Shown here: positions 17,972 through 26,617 of the stretch, piece after piece | How positions within the stretch are numbered: the first letter of the stretch is position 1 | Layout: the number at the start of each line of letters is the position of its first letter | Origin: Kibdelosporangium persicum | GTDB lineage: Bacteria; Actinomycetota; Actinomycetes; Mycobacteriales; Pseudonocardiaceae | Assembly: GCF_013280595.1 (NCBI RefSeq) | Contig: NZ_JAAATY010000004.1 | Coordinates: 101,820-165,819, forward strand | Reading direction: 5' to 3' | DNA length: 64,000 nucleotides | The notes under the pieces: generated by a model | Seen by the model: the letters and a program-made list of their open reading frames with translations, nothing else | Told to the model about the DNA's origin: nothing | The model's database searches: none | Program-made: the position numbers and the translations under genes

Positions 17972-18723
17972 GTCTCGTCCGGTACGTCCGTGATGAACAT
18001 GTGGCCGGGCGAGTGCGTGATCGCGAACGGCGGGCACGAGGTCATCAACGCGGCCTGCGGGGTCACCCCGCAGGCCCAGTAGACCGGCACGTCACCGGGT
18101 TCCGGCTGGACCGCGTCGCCGAAGTCCGGTGTGGACAGGTCCTTGATGCCCAGCCCGCCCGGATCGCCGACGTGCACGGGAGCGCCGTGCACGTCCGGCA
18201 TCCGGGCGCTGATCCGGCCGGCCAGTTCGACCATGTCGGCCGGGATCGGGCGCATGGACACCACCAACGGGCCGCGCATCCGCCCGGCGGGGCGGCAGTC
18301 GCGGTCGGTGATGTACATCGAGACGTTCCGGCCCTGCTGGACGTGCCGCAGTGGAATCCCGGCCGCGGTCAGCGCGTGTTCGAACGTGAAGCTGCAGCCG
18401 AGCAGGAACGCGACCAGGTCGGAGCGCCACATCCGGGTGGCGTCCCGCAGTTCGCACACCAGCTCGCCGTTCTCCCACACCCGGTAGCTCGGGATGTCGG
18501 TACGCAGATCGGCGTCGGGGGCCAGCGGAGTGGCCGGCACCCCGGGGTCCGTGACGTCGAGGACCGGGCACGGCTGCCGATTGCGGTGCGCGAACAGGAG
18601 GAAGTCGTACGCCCAGTCGCGCGGGACGGCGATCAGGTTGGCCTGGGTGTACCCGGGCGCCCAGCCGCTGGTCGGCGTGACTGTCCCGTCACGGAAGGCT
18701 TTCCGCGCTTGCTCCGGGGTCAT
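17956..18723 (-). CDS. DUF1445 putative hydro-lyase / D-glutamate cyclase-like
   Basis: A 255-residue protein of the DUF1445 family (UPF0317 hydro-lyases; some members act as D-glutamate cyclase). Recognisable segments are [15 protein letters not shown] near the start, [16 protein letters not shown] (about 103-118), [12 protein letters not shown], and [14 protein letters not shown] with SPGHMFITD at the end. ATG 18723 overlaps the stop of the upstream MFS gene (ATGA), so both are made together. A divergent GntR regulator next to the MFS gene suggests a substrate-inducible uptake and degradation unit for a hydroxy acid or amino-acid derivative; the substrate is unknown. The 3' end overlaps the convergent phytase-like gene by 16 bases. 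Confidence 0.82.
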   Translation of the reverse strand: MTPEQARKAFRDGTVTPTSGWAPGYTQANLIAVPRDWAYDFLLFAHRNRQPCPVLDVTDPGVPATPLAPDADLRTDIPSYRVWENGELVCELRDATRMWRSDLVAFLLGCSFTFEHALTAAGIPLRHVQQGRNVSMYITDRDCRPAGRMRGPLVVSMRPIPADMVELAGRISARMPDVHGAPVHVGDPGGLGIKDLSTPDFGDAVQPEPGDVPVYWACGVTPQAALMTSCPPFAITHSPGHMFITDVPDETYRIA

Positions 18724-19973
18724 GTCAGCTCCCTTCCCCGAGTTTCCGGCAGGCCGAGCAGCGCCAGCACCGCGATGCCGTACGCGACCGCTCCGAACAC
18801 CATCGCACCACCGACACCCCAGCTCGTGGCCATGAAACCGACCAGAGTCGGGAACAGCGCGCCGACCGCGCGACCGAAGTTGTACGTGAATCCCTGGCCG
18901 GTGCCGCGCAACGCCGTCGGGTACAGCTCGGCGAGGAACGAGCCGAACCCGCTGAAGATGGCCGACGCGCAGAAGCCCAGCGGGAAGCCGAGCACCAGCA
19001 CCAGCGAGTTGGCGCCTTCCGGGATGTTGATGTACGCGATGATCAGCGCGGCGGACAGCACGGCGAAGATCGTGAAGGTCTTCTTGCGCCCCAGCCGGTC
19101 GGAGAGATAGCCGCCGGTGACGTACCCGATGAACGCGCCCGTGATGAGGAACGCCAGGTACCCGCCGGTGCCGACGACGGTCAGATCCCGTTCCTTCTTG
19201 AGGAATGTGGGCAGCCACGTGGCCAAGGTGTAGTAGCCGCCCTGCACACCGGTCGCGAGCAGCGCGGCGAACAGCGTGGTCCTGGTGTACTCGCCCTTGA
19301 AGATCGCCGCGAACGAACCGCGTTGCTCATTGGCCTTGCGCTGTGCTTCAACATGCGGCGCGTCGGTGACGTTGCGGCGCACGTACCAGACCAGGACCGC
19401 GGGCAAAGCGCCTGTCCAGAACAGGATTCGCCACGCGATGTCGGGGTCGGCGAGGCTGAAGACCACGGTGTAGACGATCACCGACAGGCCCCAGCCGACC
19501 GCCCACGCGCTCTGGATGAACGCGACCGCGCGGCCGCGGTACTCGGGTTTGGCGTACTCGGCGATCAGGATGGCGCCCGCGGCCCACTCGCCGCCGAAGC
19601 CCAGACCCTGGAAGGCCCGCAGGACGAGCAAAGTCTCGTAGTTCGGGGCGAATCCGCACGCGACCGTGAAGACCGCGTACGTGATCACCGTCAGGATCAG
19701 CGTGCGAACCCGGCCGATCCGGTCGGCGAGGATGCCCGCGATCGCGCCGCCGACCGCGGAGACCACCAGGGTGACCGTGGTGAGCAGCCCCGCTTCCGCG
19801 TTGCTCAGGCTGAAGTACGCGGTGATGGCCACCATGCTGAGCGGCAGCACCTGGAAGTCGTAGGAGTCCAGGCCGTATCCGCCGAACGCGCCGACGAAGG
19901 CGCGCCGCCCTTTGCTGCCGAGCGACCGGAACCACTCGAACGGCCTGGTTCTGTCCTGGGTCGTCGTGCTCAT
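18720..19973 (-). CDS. MFS transporter, organic-acid/sialate-like
   Basis: A 417-residue major facilitator with twelve predicted helices. The sequence has the MFS signature [10 protein letters not shown] in loop 2-3, SDRLGRKKT in loop 8-9, [19 protein letters not shown] in helix 4 and the family feature [13 protein letters not shown] in helix 1, typical of the aromatic-acid, sialic-acid and metabolite:H+ symporter groups. ATG 19973 has GGGAGG five bases upstream, better than the GTG at 19979. Coupled to the DUF1445 gene by ATGA overlap and probably controlled by the divergent GntR protein. Confidence 0.88.
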   Translation of the reverse strand: MSTTTQDRTRPFEWFRSLGSKGRRAFVGAFGGYGLDSYDFQVLPLSMVAITAYFSLSNAEAGLLTTVTLVVSAVGGAIAGILADRIGRVRTLILTVITYAVFTVACGFAPNYETLLVLRAFQGLGFGGEWAAGAILIAEYAKPEYRGRAVAFIQSAWAVGWGLSVIVYTVVFSLADPDIAWRILFWTGALPAVLVWYVRRNVTDAPHVEAQRKANEQRGSFAAIFKGEYTRTTLFAALLATGVQGGYYTLATWLPTFLKKERDLTVVGTGGYLAFLITGAFIGYVTGGYLSDRLGRKKTFTIFAVLSAALIIAYINIPEGANSLVLVLGFPLGFCASAIFSGFGSFLAELYPTALRGTGQGFTYNFGRAVGALFPTLVGFMATSWGVGGAMVFGAVAYGIAVLALLGLPETRGRELT

Positions 19974-20009
19974 CCGCACCTCCCGAGGATGACGTGTTCC
20001 GTTGACTGT

Positions 20010-20030
20010 AAGGATCGTTCAACAATCCTT
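20010..20030. promoter_or_regulatory. Dyad in MFS/GntR divergent promoter region
   Basis: AAGGAT at 20010-20015 and ATCCTT at 20025-20030 form an inverted repeat with a nine-base spacer in the 76-base gap between the divergent genes. It is the natural candidate for the GntR operator, and a TTGACT hexamer lies just before it at 20002. Confidence 0.45.
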
Positions 20031-20049
20031 CAAGAGGTAAGCTGAGTGA

Positions 20050-20742
20050 ATGTCGGTCGAAACGTCAGGACTGATCGCCGATCGAGCGCTGCTCGGCCGG
20101 ACGAGCACCGCCGAACGAGTTGCTGACGTGCTGCGGGCGCGCATCAGCGAAGGCTTCTTCACGCCGGGCACGCGCCTCGCCGAGGACGCGATCGCCGGCG
20201 CGCTCGCGGTGTCCCGCAACACCCTGCGTGAGGCCTTCCGGCTGTTGACGCACGAGCGCCTGTTGACCCACGAGCTCAACCGTGGCGTGTTCGTGCGGGT
20301 GCTGACCATCGACGACGTGATTGACATCTACCGGGTCCGCAAGCTGGTCGAATGCGCCGCCGTGCGTGATCTGACCGCCCCGCCGTCCGGGATGGACGAC
20401 CTGCTCGCGGCGGTGTCGGACGGGTCGGCGGCGGCCGCGCAGTCCGACTGGCGCGGCCTCGGTACCGCCAACATCCGGTTCCACCAGGTGATCGCCTCGT
20501 TCGCCGGTAGTCCCCGGGTGGACGAGCTGATGCGCGGCATTCTCGCCGAACTGCGGCTGGTGTTCTACGTGATGCAGGACCCGAGGTGGTTCCACGAGCC
20601 TTATCTGGTGCGCAACGGCGAGATCGCCGCCCTGCTGCAGGAGGGTGACGGCGCGGGCGCGGCGGACATGCTGGCGGCCTATCTCGACGACGCGGAACGC
20701 CAGCTCGTGGGCGCTTATTCGGAGCACAACCCGGGAGAGTGA
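20050..20742 (+). CDS. GntR-family regulator, FadR/FCD type
   Basis: A 230-residue ligand-responsive repressor. The N-terminal winged helix (about 18-85) reads VLRARISEGFFTPGTRLAED, then SRNTLREAFRLLTHERLL; the C-terminal FCD domain (about 95-220) supplies IYRVRKLVECAAVRDL, NIRFHQVIASFAGS and a metal-binding-type histidine pattern. It is divergent from the MFS and hydro-lyase genes, so it very likely controls them and binds a related organic acid. ATG 20050 is the natural start. Confidence 0.88.
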   Translation: MSVETSGLIADRALLGRTSTAERVADVLRARISEGFFTPGTRLAEDAIAGALAVSRNTLREAFRLLTHERLLTHELNRGVFVRVLTIDDVIDIYRVRKLVECAAVRDLTAPPSGMDDLLAAVSDGSAAAAQSDWRGLGTANIRFHQVIASFAGSPRVDELMRGILAELRLVFYVMQDPRWFHEPYLVRNGEIAALLQEGDGAGAADMLAAYLDDAERQLVGAYSEHNPGE

Positions 20743-20789
20743 CCCGCCTTGCGGTCGCCGCTGAACCACCGCTAAGCTAGCCTCAGCGC

Positions 20790-20805
20790 TCGAACACATG
20801 TTCGA
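20790..20805. promoter_or_regulatory. LexA/SOS box upstream of imuA'
   Basis: TCGAACACATGTTCGA, a perfect match to the actinobacterial SOS box TCGAAC-N4-GTTCGA. It lies 50 bases before the GTG start of ImuA'. Confidence 0.9.
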
Positions 20806-20854
20806 GACGCGCCGGCTCCCCACGGCGGTCGTTCGGTGTGCGGGAGGTGTTCCG

Positions 20855-21613
20855 GTGTCAGGGTCAGCGGTGACGAGAGCGGCGTCGCTGAAGTCCGTGG
20901 CCATGCCCGACGGGGTGGGAGTGGCCAGCGGCCTGACCCTGACATCGGTCGACCGGGAACGAGTGCTGCCGGTGCCCCAGGTGCTGGCCGGGCTCTTCCC
21001 GTGGGGTGGCTTGCGGCGTGGTAGCACGGTGGCGGTACGCGGGTCCGTCACTGTGCTGCTCGCGTTGCTCGCCGAAGCCACGGCCGGCGGGTCGTGGGCT
21101 GGGGTGATCGGTATGCCACGACTGGGGGTCGTGGCCGCGGCGGAGCTTGGGGTCGCCGTGTCCCGATTGGCGCTGATCCCCCGTCCCGGGGCCGACCTGC
21201 CCGCCGTGGCCGGCGCCTTGCTCGACGGCGTGGATATCGTCGTGGTCTCGGCGGCCGGACGCCTCCAGGAGTCCCACGCCCGTCGCTTGTCGGCACGCGC
21301 CCGTCACCGTGGCGCCGTGCTGGTCCCGTTCGGTCCCTGGCCGGGCGCCGACCTCGAACTCAGCCACGTCCGCTCCCGCTGGGCAGGCCTGCAGGACGGC
21401 TACGGCCACCTCCACACCCGCGAACTCACCGTCTCCGCCCGCGGCCGCGGCTCCGCCGCCCGCCCGGCCACAACAACGCTTTACGTTGGCCCCCAAGGGA
21501 TTTCCGACACGCCGACGCCCCTGCCCGCCGACGGCATGTGGCCACCCCAACGTTCGGCCCTCCGCGCGTGCCCAGGATTCCAGCACCACGAAACGCACGT
21601 TCCGGCACCATGA
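20855..21613 (+). CDS. imuA': ImuA'-like mutasome protein
   Basis: A RecA-like-fold protein of the ImuA' type, which with ImuB links the error-prone polymerase DnaE2 to the replication clamp during SOS mutagenesis. The 252-residue sequence has the strand-loop VLAGLFPWGGLRRGSTVAVR, where the Walker A motif is degenerate (no GKS/T), then SWAGVIGMPRLGVVAAAELG and DGVDIVVVSAAGRLQ. GTG 20855 is chosen because GGGAGG precedes it by seven bases; the ATG at 20798 lies within the SOS box itself. Unlike the usual imuA'-imuB operon, imuB follows only after two unrelated genes but with its own SOS box. Confidence 0.82.
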   Translation: MSGSAVTRAASLKSVAMPDGVGVASGLTLTSVDRERVLPVPQVLAGLFPWGGLRRGSTVAVRGSVTVLLALLAEATAGGSWAGVIGMPRLGVVAAAELGVAVSRLALIPRPGADLPAVAGALLDGVDIVVVSAAGRLQESHARRLSARARHRGAVLVPFGPWPGADLELSHVRSRWAGLQDGYGHLHTRELTVSARGRGSAARPATTTLYVGPQGISDTPTPLPADGMWPPQRSALRACPGFQHHETHVPAP

Positions 21614-21654
21614 AATGCGCATAGCGGCACAGTGAGATGCGCTTTCCGGCACCG
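21577..21654. repeat. 22-nt repeat array, second locus
   Basis: Three 22-base units (21577-21598, 21599-21620, 21621-21642) and a partial fourth share the core TTCCGGCACCATGAAATGCG with variations. The first unit overlaps the last codons of the ImuA'-like gene. The period and TTCCGGCAC core match the array at 7093-7290. Confidence 0.65.
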
Positions 21655-21740
21655 CCGCGGTGGGTTGTGGCTGTGTCGATGTGGCCTTCTCCTTGGTCCG
21701 ATGCCCGGGTCGCCGCACGCCCCTACTCGGCATCCTGATG

Positions 21741-21810
21741 ACTTTCCTTGCGCTCCTTGGGTTTCGTAGTCAGGGGCGTGTTGTCCGCAGCCGCCCGTGC
21801 GAGTGATGGA
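21741..21810 (+). repeat. 70-bp direct repeat, copy 1
   Basis: Begins ACTTTCCTTGCG and runs through TTGTCCGCAG to GAGTGATGGA; about four fifths of its bases match copy 2 at 23331-23401. It lies about 100 bases before the gene at 21910. Confidence 0.7.
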
Positions 21811-21909
21811 CCCGCACTCTGCGCACGGCACACGGCACCGATCGGGGGAAAGCCTCATCGGGCCTCGGCTGGGATACTGCCGAAGTCGGACCGTCACGTG
21901 GGGGGAACC

Positions 21910-22659
21910 ATGGGTAACGAGACGACCAGAGCCGGACGCAGAGGGCGGGTGGCCAAGGCTCCCCAGGGTGATGAACCGGCGGCGGCCTTCGCCCGGCAGC
22001 TGTGGGAGCTCAAGCAGCACGCGGGTGACCCTTCCTACGACGCCATGCGCCAGGATCACGGTGCGCTGGCCTCGAAGTCGGCGTTGTCGGCGGCGGCACG
22101 TGGCGCGCAGCTGCCTTCCTGGGACACGACCTGGGAGTTCGTCCGATCGCTGGCGGTCGGCGTGCTCGGTCAGGACGAGCAGCGGGTTCGCGCGCAGTGG
22201 CGACAGCGGTGGGATCAGGCGGCCGCCGCGGTCGTGGCCGAGGCCGCGCCCGTGGAACGCCCTCCGGCGTCACCATGGATCAGGCGGCGCGGCTGGTGGG
22301 TGCTGGGTGCGGTCGCCGCGGTCGGCGTGCTGCTGGTCGCCGCGCTGTGGCTGAGGCCGGAACGACCGGCGCCTGCCACGATCGCCGAGCCGTGCGAGGC
22401 GACGTGGCTGTGCCTGTACCGGAACATCGGCTTCGACGACATGAATTTCCGGACCCAGCGGCAGAACGCGTGCTGGCGCCTTGCCGACTACCATTTGCAG
22501 GACGCGGTCTTTTCGTACGACAACAATCTGCCGGTGACCGGTCATTTCTATGACTCGGCGAAAAACAGCGTCGGCGACATTCGCGCCGGTGACAGCAGTC
22601 AGGACAGTTCGGCGCTGCCCGGCGCTTACTGGTTCTGCACCGGCTCCGCCAGGCCGTGA
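21910..22659 (+). CDS. HTH-like, single-TM, peptidase-inhibitor-I36-like protein
   Basis: A 249-residue three-part protein. The N-terminal ~110 residues (FARQLWELKQHAGDPSYDAM, then ASKSALSAAARGAQLPSW) look like the degenerate XRE-type helix-turn-helix domains common in actinomycetes. One membrane helix follows (about 130-148, WWVLGAVAAVGVLLVAALWL). The exported C-terminus has cysteines and the pattern of peptidase inhibitor I36 or crystallin-like domains (CLYRNIGFDDMNF, NSVGDIRAGDSS). ATG 21910 follows GGGGGAACC. It probably couples an outside domain to a cytosolic DNA- or protein-binding part; no partner is visible. It sits between imuA' and imuB. Confidence 0.7.
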   Translation: MGNETTRAGRRGRVAKAPQGDEPAAAFARQLWELKQHAGDPSYDAMRQDHGALASKSALSAAARGAQLPSWDTTWEFVRSLAVGVLGQDEQRVRAQWRQRWDQAAAAVVAEAAPVERPPASPWIRRRGWWVLGAVAAVGVLLVAALWLRPERPAPATIAEPCEATWLCLYRNIGFDDMNFRTQRQNACWRLADYHLQDAVFSYDNNLPVTGHFYDSAKNSVGDIRAGDSSQDSSALPGAYWFCTGSARP

Positions 22660-22869
22660 CTTGACCAGCCGACGCCCCAGGTCAAAGCTCTGAGCTGCGG
22701 ATACGTCGTGATTTGGCTATGGCCAAAGCCGTGCCCGGAAGTGCCCTTCCCTCGTTGCCCGAGTGATTTTATGGTTGCCCGGTAACAAATCCCGGGACGA
22801 GATCTCCGGTATCAGGGACGAATTTCGGGTGCTTGAAAATCGACGGTCGCTCACCAGAGGAGACTGATT

Positions 22870-23259
22870 ATGGCGTTCACATCGAAGCTGCGCCGATCCG
22901 CGGCGGCAGGCGCGGCAGTCGTGCTCGCGACAGCGGGCATGCTGGTCACCGCGGGGTCAGGAGCCGGCGCGACGCCGGAGGGCACCACAGTTCTCGCACC
23001 GGCGAAGTGCGCTGACTACGGCTGGGTGACGGTCACCGCCCAGGCGCTGAGCATGTTCTCCGGGCCAGGCTTGCACTACCCCACCGTAGGGCCGACGCTC
23101 TACCGCGGGCACCGGCTGTCCTGTTATGCGGTGGAGGCTCACGACCCCAGGTATGACCTTTGCGGGTACTCGAATGTCAACGGCTGGATCCCCATCGACC
23201 GTGATGGCAATGGTTGGTCGGACGCCTACGTCCCCAGTGTGTGCGTCGCGGACGAGTAG
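22870..23259 (+). CDS. Secreted SH3-like small protein (129 aa)
   Basis: A Sec-type signal peptide (basic SKLRRS, hydrophobic AAAGAAVVLATAGMLVTA, likely cleavage after GAGA) precedes a domain of about 90 residues with four cysteines. VTVTAQALSMFSGPGLHYPT and GYSNVNGWIPIDRD fit a bacterial SH3-type fold that could bind cell-wall peptides. AGAGGAGAC precedes the ATG. A perfect 12-bp terminator hairpin follows at 23292-23323. Function otherwise unknown. Confidence 0.75.
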   Translation: MAFTSKLRRSAAAGAAVVLATAGMLVTAGSGAGATPEGTTVLAPAKCADYGWVTVTAQALSMFSGPGLHYPTVGPTLYRGHRLSCYAVEAHDPRYDLCGYSNVNGWIPIDRDGNGWSDAYVPSVCVADE

Positions 23260-23291
23260 CCGCCGGCTCTTCGGCACCGTGAATTCGTGAC

Positions 23292-23323
23292 ACTGTGGGC
23301 CGTCCGCGAGAACGGCCCACAGT
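23292..23323 (+). terminator. Terminator after SH3-like gene
   Basis: ACTGTGGGCCGT at 23292-23303 pairs perfectly with ACGGCCCACAGT at 23312-23323 over an eight-base loop, followed by CATGATTGCTTTCC. Confidence 0.75.
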
Positions 23324-23330
23324 CATGATT

Positions 23331-23401
23331 GCTTTCCTTGCGTCCCTTGGGTTTCGTGGCCAGGATCGGGGTTGTCCACAGCTACCCGTGTGAGTGATTG
23401 A
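23331..23401 (+). repeat. 70-bp direct repeat, copy 2
   Basis: Begins GCTTTCCTTGCG and ends TGAGTGATTGA just before the imuB SOS box. It mirrors copy 1 at 21741-21810, so the two copies bracket the two-gene insert between imuA' and imuB. Confidence 0.7.
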
Positions 23402-23413
23402 CGCCCATTCGTC

Positions 23414-23429
23414 TCGAACCTATGTTCGA
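23414..23429. promoter_or_regulatory. LexA/SOS box directly before imuB
   Basis: TCGAACCTATGTTCGA, a perfect SOS box ending three bases before the imuB ATG, so the transcript probably has little or no leader. Confidence 0.9.
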
Positions 23430-23432
23430 ATC

Positions 23433-24983
23433 ATGCGAATGCTCGTGGTCTGGTGCCCGGACTGGCCGGTGGTGGCGGCCGCTTCGGGTGCCGGGCTGCT
23501 GCTGGCGACGCCCATGGTGGTGGTGGCGGCCAACCGGGTGGTCGCCAGCTCGGCCGTGGCCAGGGCCGAGGGCATCCGGCGGGGCATGCGCCGCCGGGAG
23601 GCGCAGGGCCGCTGTCCTGAGCTGGTCGTGTTCGATGACGATCCGGTTCGGGACGCGCGGTTGTTCGAGGCGGTCGCGGCGGCGGTGGAGGAGCTGGCCG
23701 TCGGCGTCGAGATCGTCCGGCCGGGGTTGGTGGCCGTGCCCGCGCGGGGGCCGGCCGGCTACTTCGGCGGTGAGGAGGCGGCGGCCGAGCGGCTGATCGA
23801 TCAGGTCGCCGGCCGGGCCGGGGTGGAGTGTCAGGTCGGTGTGGCCGACGGCCTGTTCGCCGCCACCCTGGCCGCGCACCGGGGGCTGGTGGTCAAGCCG
23901 GGACGCAGCGCGGAGTTCCTGGCGCCACTGGCCGTCAACGAGTTGCGGCAACCGGGCGGTCCGGACCGCACAGAGCTGATCGATCTGTTGCGGCGCCTGG
24001 GGTTGCGGACTCTCGGTGCGTTCGCCGAGATCACCGAACGCGATGTGGCGACCCGGTTCGACGCGGACGCGGTCCGGGCGCACCGGCTGGCCAGAGGCCT
24101 GGACGAACGGCCGCCGTCCAGACGCAGGCCACCGCCGGACCTCTCGATCAGCACCGAACTCGACCCACCGGTCGACCGGGTGGACGCGGCCGCGTTCGTG
24201 GCCAGGTCCCTCGCCGACCGGCTGCACACCGGGCTGGCCGCGCACGGCCTTGCCTGCACCCGCTTGGGAATCTACGCGCGCAGTGAGCGGGACGAAGAGC
24301 TCGGCCGGGTCTGGCGGTGCGCGGAACCGTTGACCCCCAACGGGATCGCCGACCGGGTGCGCTGGCAGCTGGACGGCTGGTTACGCGGCGGCGGCCCGAC
24401 CGCCGGCATCCGGACACTGTGGCTCGAACCCGAGGAGGTCGTCGAAGGCAAAGCACTACAACTGGATCTGTGGCGAGGCGAAGGACACGCCGAGGCCGCG
24501 GAGAAGGCCGGGCGCGCCATGGTCCGCGTCCAAGGCCTGCTCGGTCCGGAAGCCGTGTGCACCCCGGTGCTCGGCGGTGGGCTGGATCCCCTCGACCGCG
24601 TGCGGCTGGTGCCGTGGGGTGAGGAACTCACCCCGGCGGCGGACCCGGACCTGCCGTGGCCAGGGCAACTGCCCGCGCCCTCACCCGCGGTCGTGTTCCC
24701 TGACCCGGTACCGGCGACGGTCTTCGGCGAGTCCGGCGAGCCGGTCCACGTCACCGACCGCGACATGTTGACCGACCCGCCCACCACGGTCGGCATCAAC
24801 GGCGGCTCCCCACGGCCCGTCGCGGCCTGGGCGGGCCCGTGGGTGGCGAACGAGCGGTGGTGGAGTCAGGAACCTCGCTGCCAAGCCCGGCTCCAGGTCC
24901 TCCTCGGCGCCGAACCGGCCCAGACCGCCCTGCTGCTCGCGTACCACCAGGGAACGTGGACCGTCCGCGCCCACTACGACTGA
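23433..24983 (+). CDS. imuB: ImuB, Y-family polymerase-like mutasome hub
   Basis: A 516-residue Y-family-fold protein without the catalytic acidic residues. Active DinB proteins begin with a DMDxFFA motif; here the first strand reads MLVVWCPDWPVVAAA, and the SIDE region is also replaced (VAVPARGPAGYFGG). This is the state of ImuB, which acts as a scaffold that binds the beta clamp, ImuA' and DnaE2. The HhH-like segment LLRRLGLRTLGAFAEITERD and the little-finger region follow; a long C-terminus (QARLQVLLGAEPAQTALLLA) holds the interaction part. ATG 23433 lies three bases after a perfect SOS box. DnaE2 is encoded 9 kb away at 34030. Confidence 0.92.
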   Translation: MRMLVVWCPDWPVVAAASGAGLLLATPMVVVAANRVVASSAVARAEGIRRGMRRREAQGRCPELVVFDDDPVRDARLFEAVAAAVEELAVGVEIVRPGLVAVPARGPAGYFGGEEAAAERLIDQVAGRAGVECQVGVADGLFAATLAAHRGLVVKPGRSAEFLAPLAVNELRQPGGPDRTELIDLLRRLGLRTLGAFAEITERDVATRFDADAVRAHRLARGLDERPPSRRRPPPDLSISTELDPPVDRVDAAAFVARSLADRLHTGLAAHGLACTRLGIYARSERDEELGRVWRCAEPLTPNGIADRVRWQLDGWLRGGGPTAGIRTLWLEPEEVVEGKALQLDLWRGEGHAEAAEKAGRAMVRVQGLLGPEAVCTPVLGGGLDPLDRVRLVPWGEELTPAADPDLPWPGQLPAPSPAVVFPDPVPATVFGESGEPVHVTDRDMLTDPPTTVGINGGSPRPVAAWAGPWVANERWWSQEPRCQARLQVLLGAEPAQTALLLAYHQGTWTVRAHYD

Positions 24984-25039
24984 CCTAGGCCGTCCGCACG
25001 CAACCCGGGCTTCCGGATGGAGGTGGACCCGGCGCGCCG

Positions 25040-25860
25040 GCCATGCCGGTCAGGCAGATGGCCAGGTCCACCACCCTGCTGGACTGGTAACGCCGCAGCG
25101 AGGACGTGCCCGCCCTGCTGCCCACGCTGTCGACCTACCTGGGCCACGTCGACCCCAAGAGCACCTACTGGTACCTGTCGGCCGCGCCGGAACGGTGCTG
25201 TCGATCCCACCCAAACGGTTCGACCGCAGGATCGTCACCTACCTCACCGAGCCCGAGATCGACGCGTTGCTGCATGCCTCAGATCAGGGCACCTGGACCG
25301 GCCGTCGTGACCGAATCATGCTGGCCGTGGTGATCCAAACCGGGCGCCGCGCCTCTGAGTTGGCCGCGCTGACCATAGGCGACGTTCACATGGGCAGCGG
25401 GGCCCACGTCAGCTGTCAAGGTAAGGGCCGCATACAGCGCATCACACCGCTGACCAGCAGCACCGTGGCCATGTGCTCGCCTGGCTGACCGAGCGCGCAG
25501 CCCTGCCCGCCGACCCGGTGTTTCCGACCCGCCGTGGTCGTCGGCTCAGCCGCGATGCCCTGGAACGGCGCGTCGCCATAACACTCCCGTGCCGCGGCCC
25601 AATCGTGTCCCACGCTGGCCGGAAAGAGGATCAGCCCGCACGTGCTGCGGCACTCCACCGCCATGCGACTCCTGCACGCCGGCGTTGACACCATCGTTAT
25701 TGCCCTCTGGCTCGGCCACGAAAGTGTTGTCACCACACAGATCTGCGTCCACGCCGACCTCGCGCTCAACGAACGCGCACTGGCCCGCACCCCGATCGAC
25801 GCGACCCCAGGCCGCTACCAGCCCACCGACACGATCATGGCGTTCCTCGGCGACCTGTGA
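25040..25860 (+). pseudogene. Degenerate tyrosine-recombinase (integrase) remnants
   Basis: Two fused fragments are visible. Positions about 25043-25194 encode the end of one tyrosine recombinase (ALLPTLSTYLGHVDPKSTYW) interrupted by a TAA at 25088. From 25192 the frame continues inside a second recombinase (RFDRRIVTYLTEPEIDALL, QTGRRASELAALTIGDVHMG, CQGKGR), then breaks; further pieces are in other frames (LAWLTERAALPADPVFPTRR and, from 25636, VLRHSTAMRLLHAGVD with WLGHESVVTTQI). The catalytic R, HxxR-like and late Tyr/His pattern is spread over at least three frames, so nothing functional is made. Adjacent multi-integrase genes are typical of recombinase-trio elements. Confidence 0.8.
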
Positions 25861-25965
25861 CCTGCGCGCGTGAGTGTCACCCCGCGCCCGCCTGCCGTGT
25901 GACGAGCGCTCCATGATCGCGATCTGCTCGACAGGGGAGGTACTGGATTCTGGCGGGAAGGGGCG

Positions 25966-26589
25966 TCACCGGTTCCCGCTTCCGGCCGCAGCGCGCTTGC
26001 GTTTCACCACCACCGTCGCGGTGACGATCGCCATGAGCGCGGCGGCCGCGATCATGCTGCCTGTGCCGACGAGGTCCTCGATCCGCCGTGCGGCCTCACC
26101 GGCCGCGGCGCCGATTCCGATGTGCACTGCGCACCATCCGGTGGCGCCCACCAGCACCGCGGGGAGGAATGTCCGGTACGGCAGGCCGGCGGCACCCGCG
26201 GCGGCGGGCACGAGTGTCCGCAGCACGGGCAGGAAGATCGCGACGAGAACCGCGATCGCGCCGCGTCGGCGAAGGAACTCGGTGGCCCGGTCCCAGCCCT
26301 GCGCCCCGTGCCGTCGCACGATCTTCGTCTGCCGCAGCCGCGGCCCGTACCGCTTACCGATCACGTAGCCGACCGAGTCGCCTGCGACGGCGCACACAGT
26401 GGTGACCAGCCACATGATCAGGAAGGCTGGCAGGCTGGTCGCGGTGGAGCCGAGGATGAACAGGCCGGTCTCCCCAGGGGCGATGAACCCGAGGCCGAGC
26501 GTGCACTCTCCGAACACGAGCACGCCGGCACCGACCACCACCCACACCGGGGGCAGGTTCTGCAGCCAGTCGAGCAGGTCGGTCAGCAT
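25966..26589 (-). CDS. DedA-family membrane protein, second copy
   Basis: A 207-residue VTT/DedA membrane protein. It shows FGECTLGLGFIAPGETGLF (about 26-44), GDSVGYVIGKRYGPRL, and the re-entrant motif FLPVLRTLVPAAAGAAGLPYR (about 119-139), followed by two hydrophobic helices and a basic tail. ATG 26589 is the family start. It lies 28 bases downstream of the esterase gene on the same strand and may be co-transcribed with it. Only weakly similar to the DedA protein at 1.2 kb. Confidence 0.86.
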   Translation of the reverse strand: MLTDLLDWLQNLPPVWVVVGAGVLVFGECTLGLGFIAPGETGLFILGSTATSLPAFLIMWLVTTVCAVAGDSVGYVIGKRYGPRLRQTKIVRRHGAQGWDRATEFLRRRGAIAVLVAIFLPVLRTLVPAAAGAAGLPYRTFLPAVLVGATGWCAVHIGIGAAAGEAARRIEDLVGTGSMIAAAALMAIVTATVVVKRKRAAAGSGNR

Positions 26590-26617
26590 CCCGGCCCCCT
26601 GATCACGGATCGGGCGG

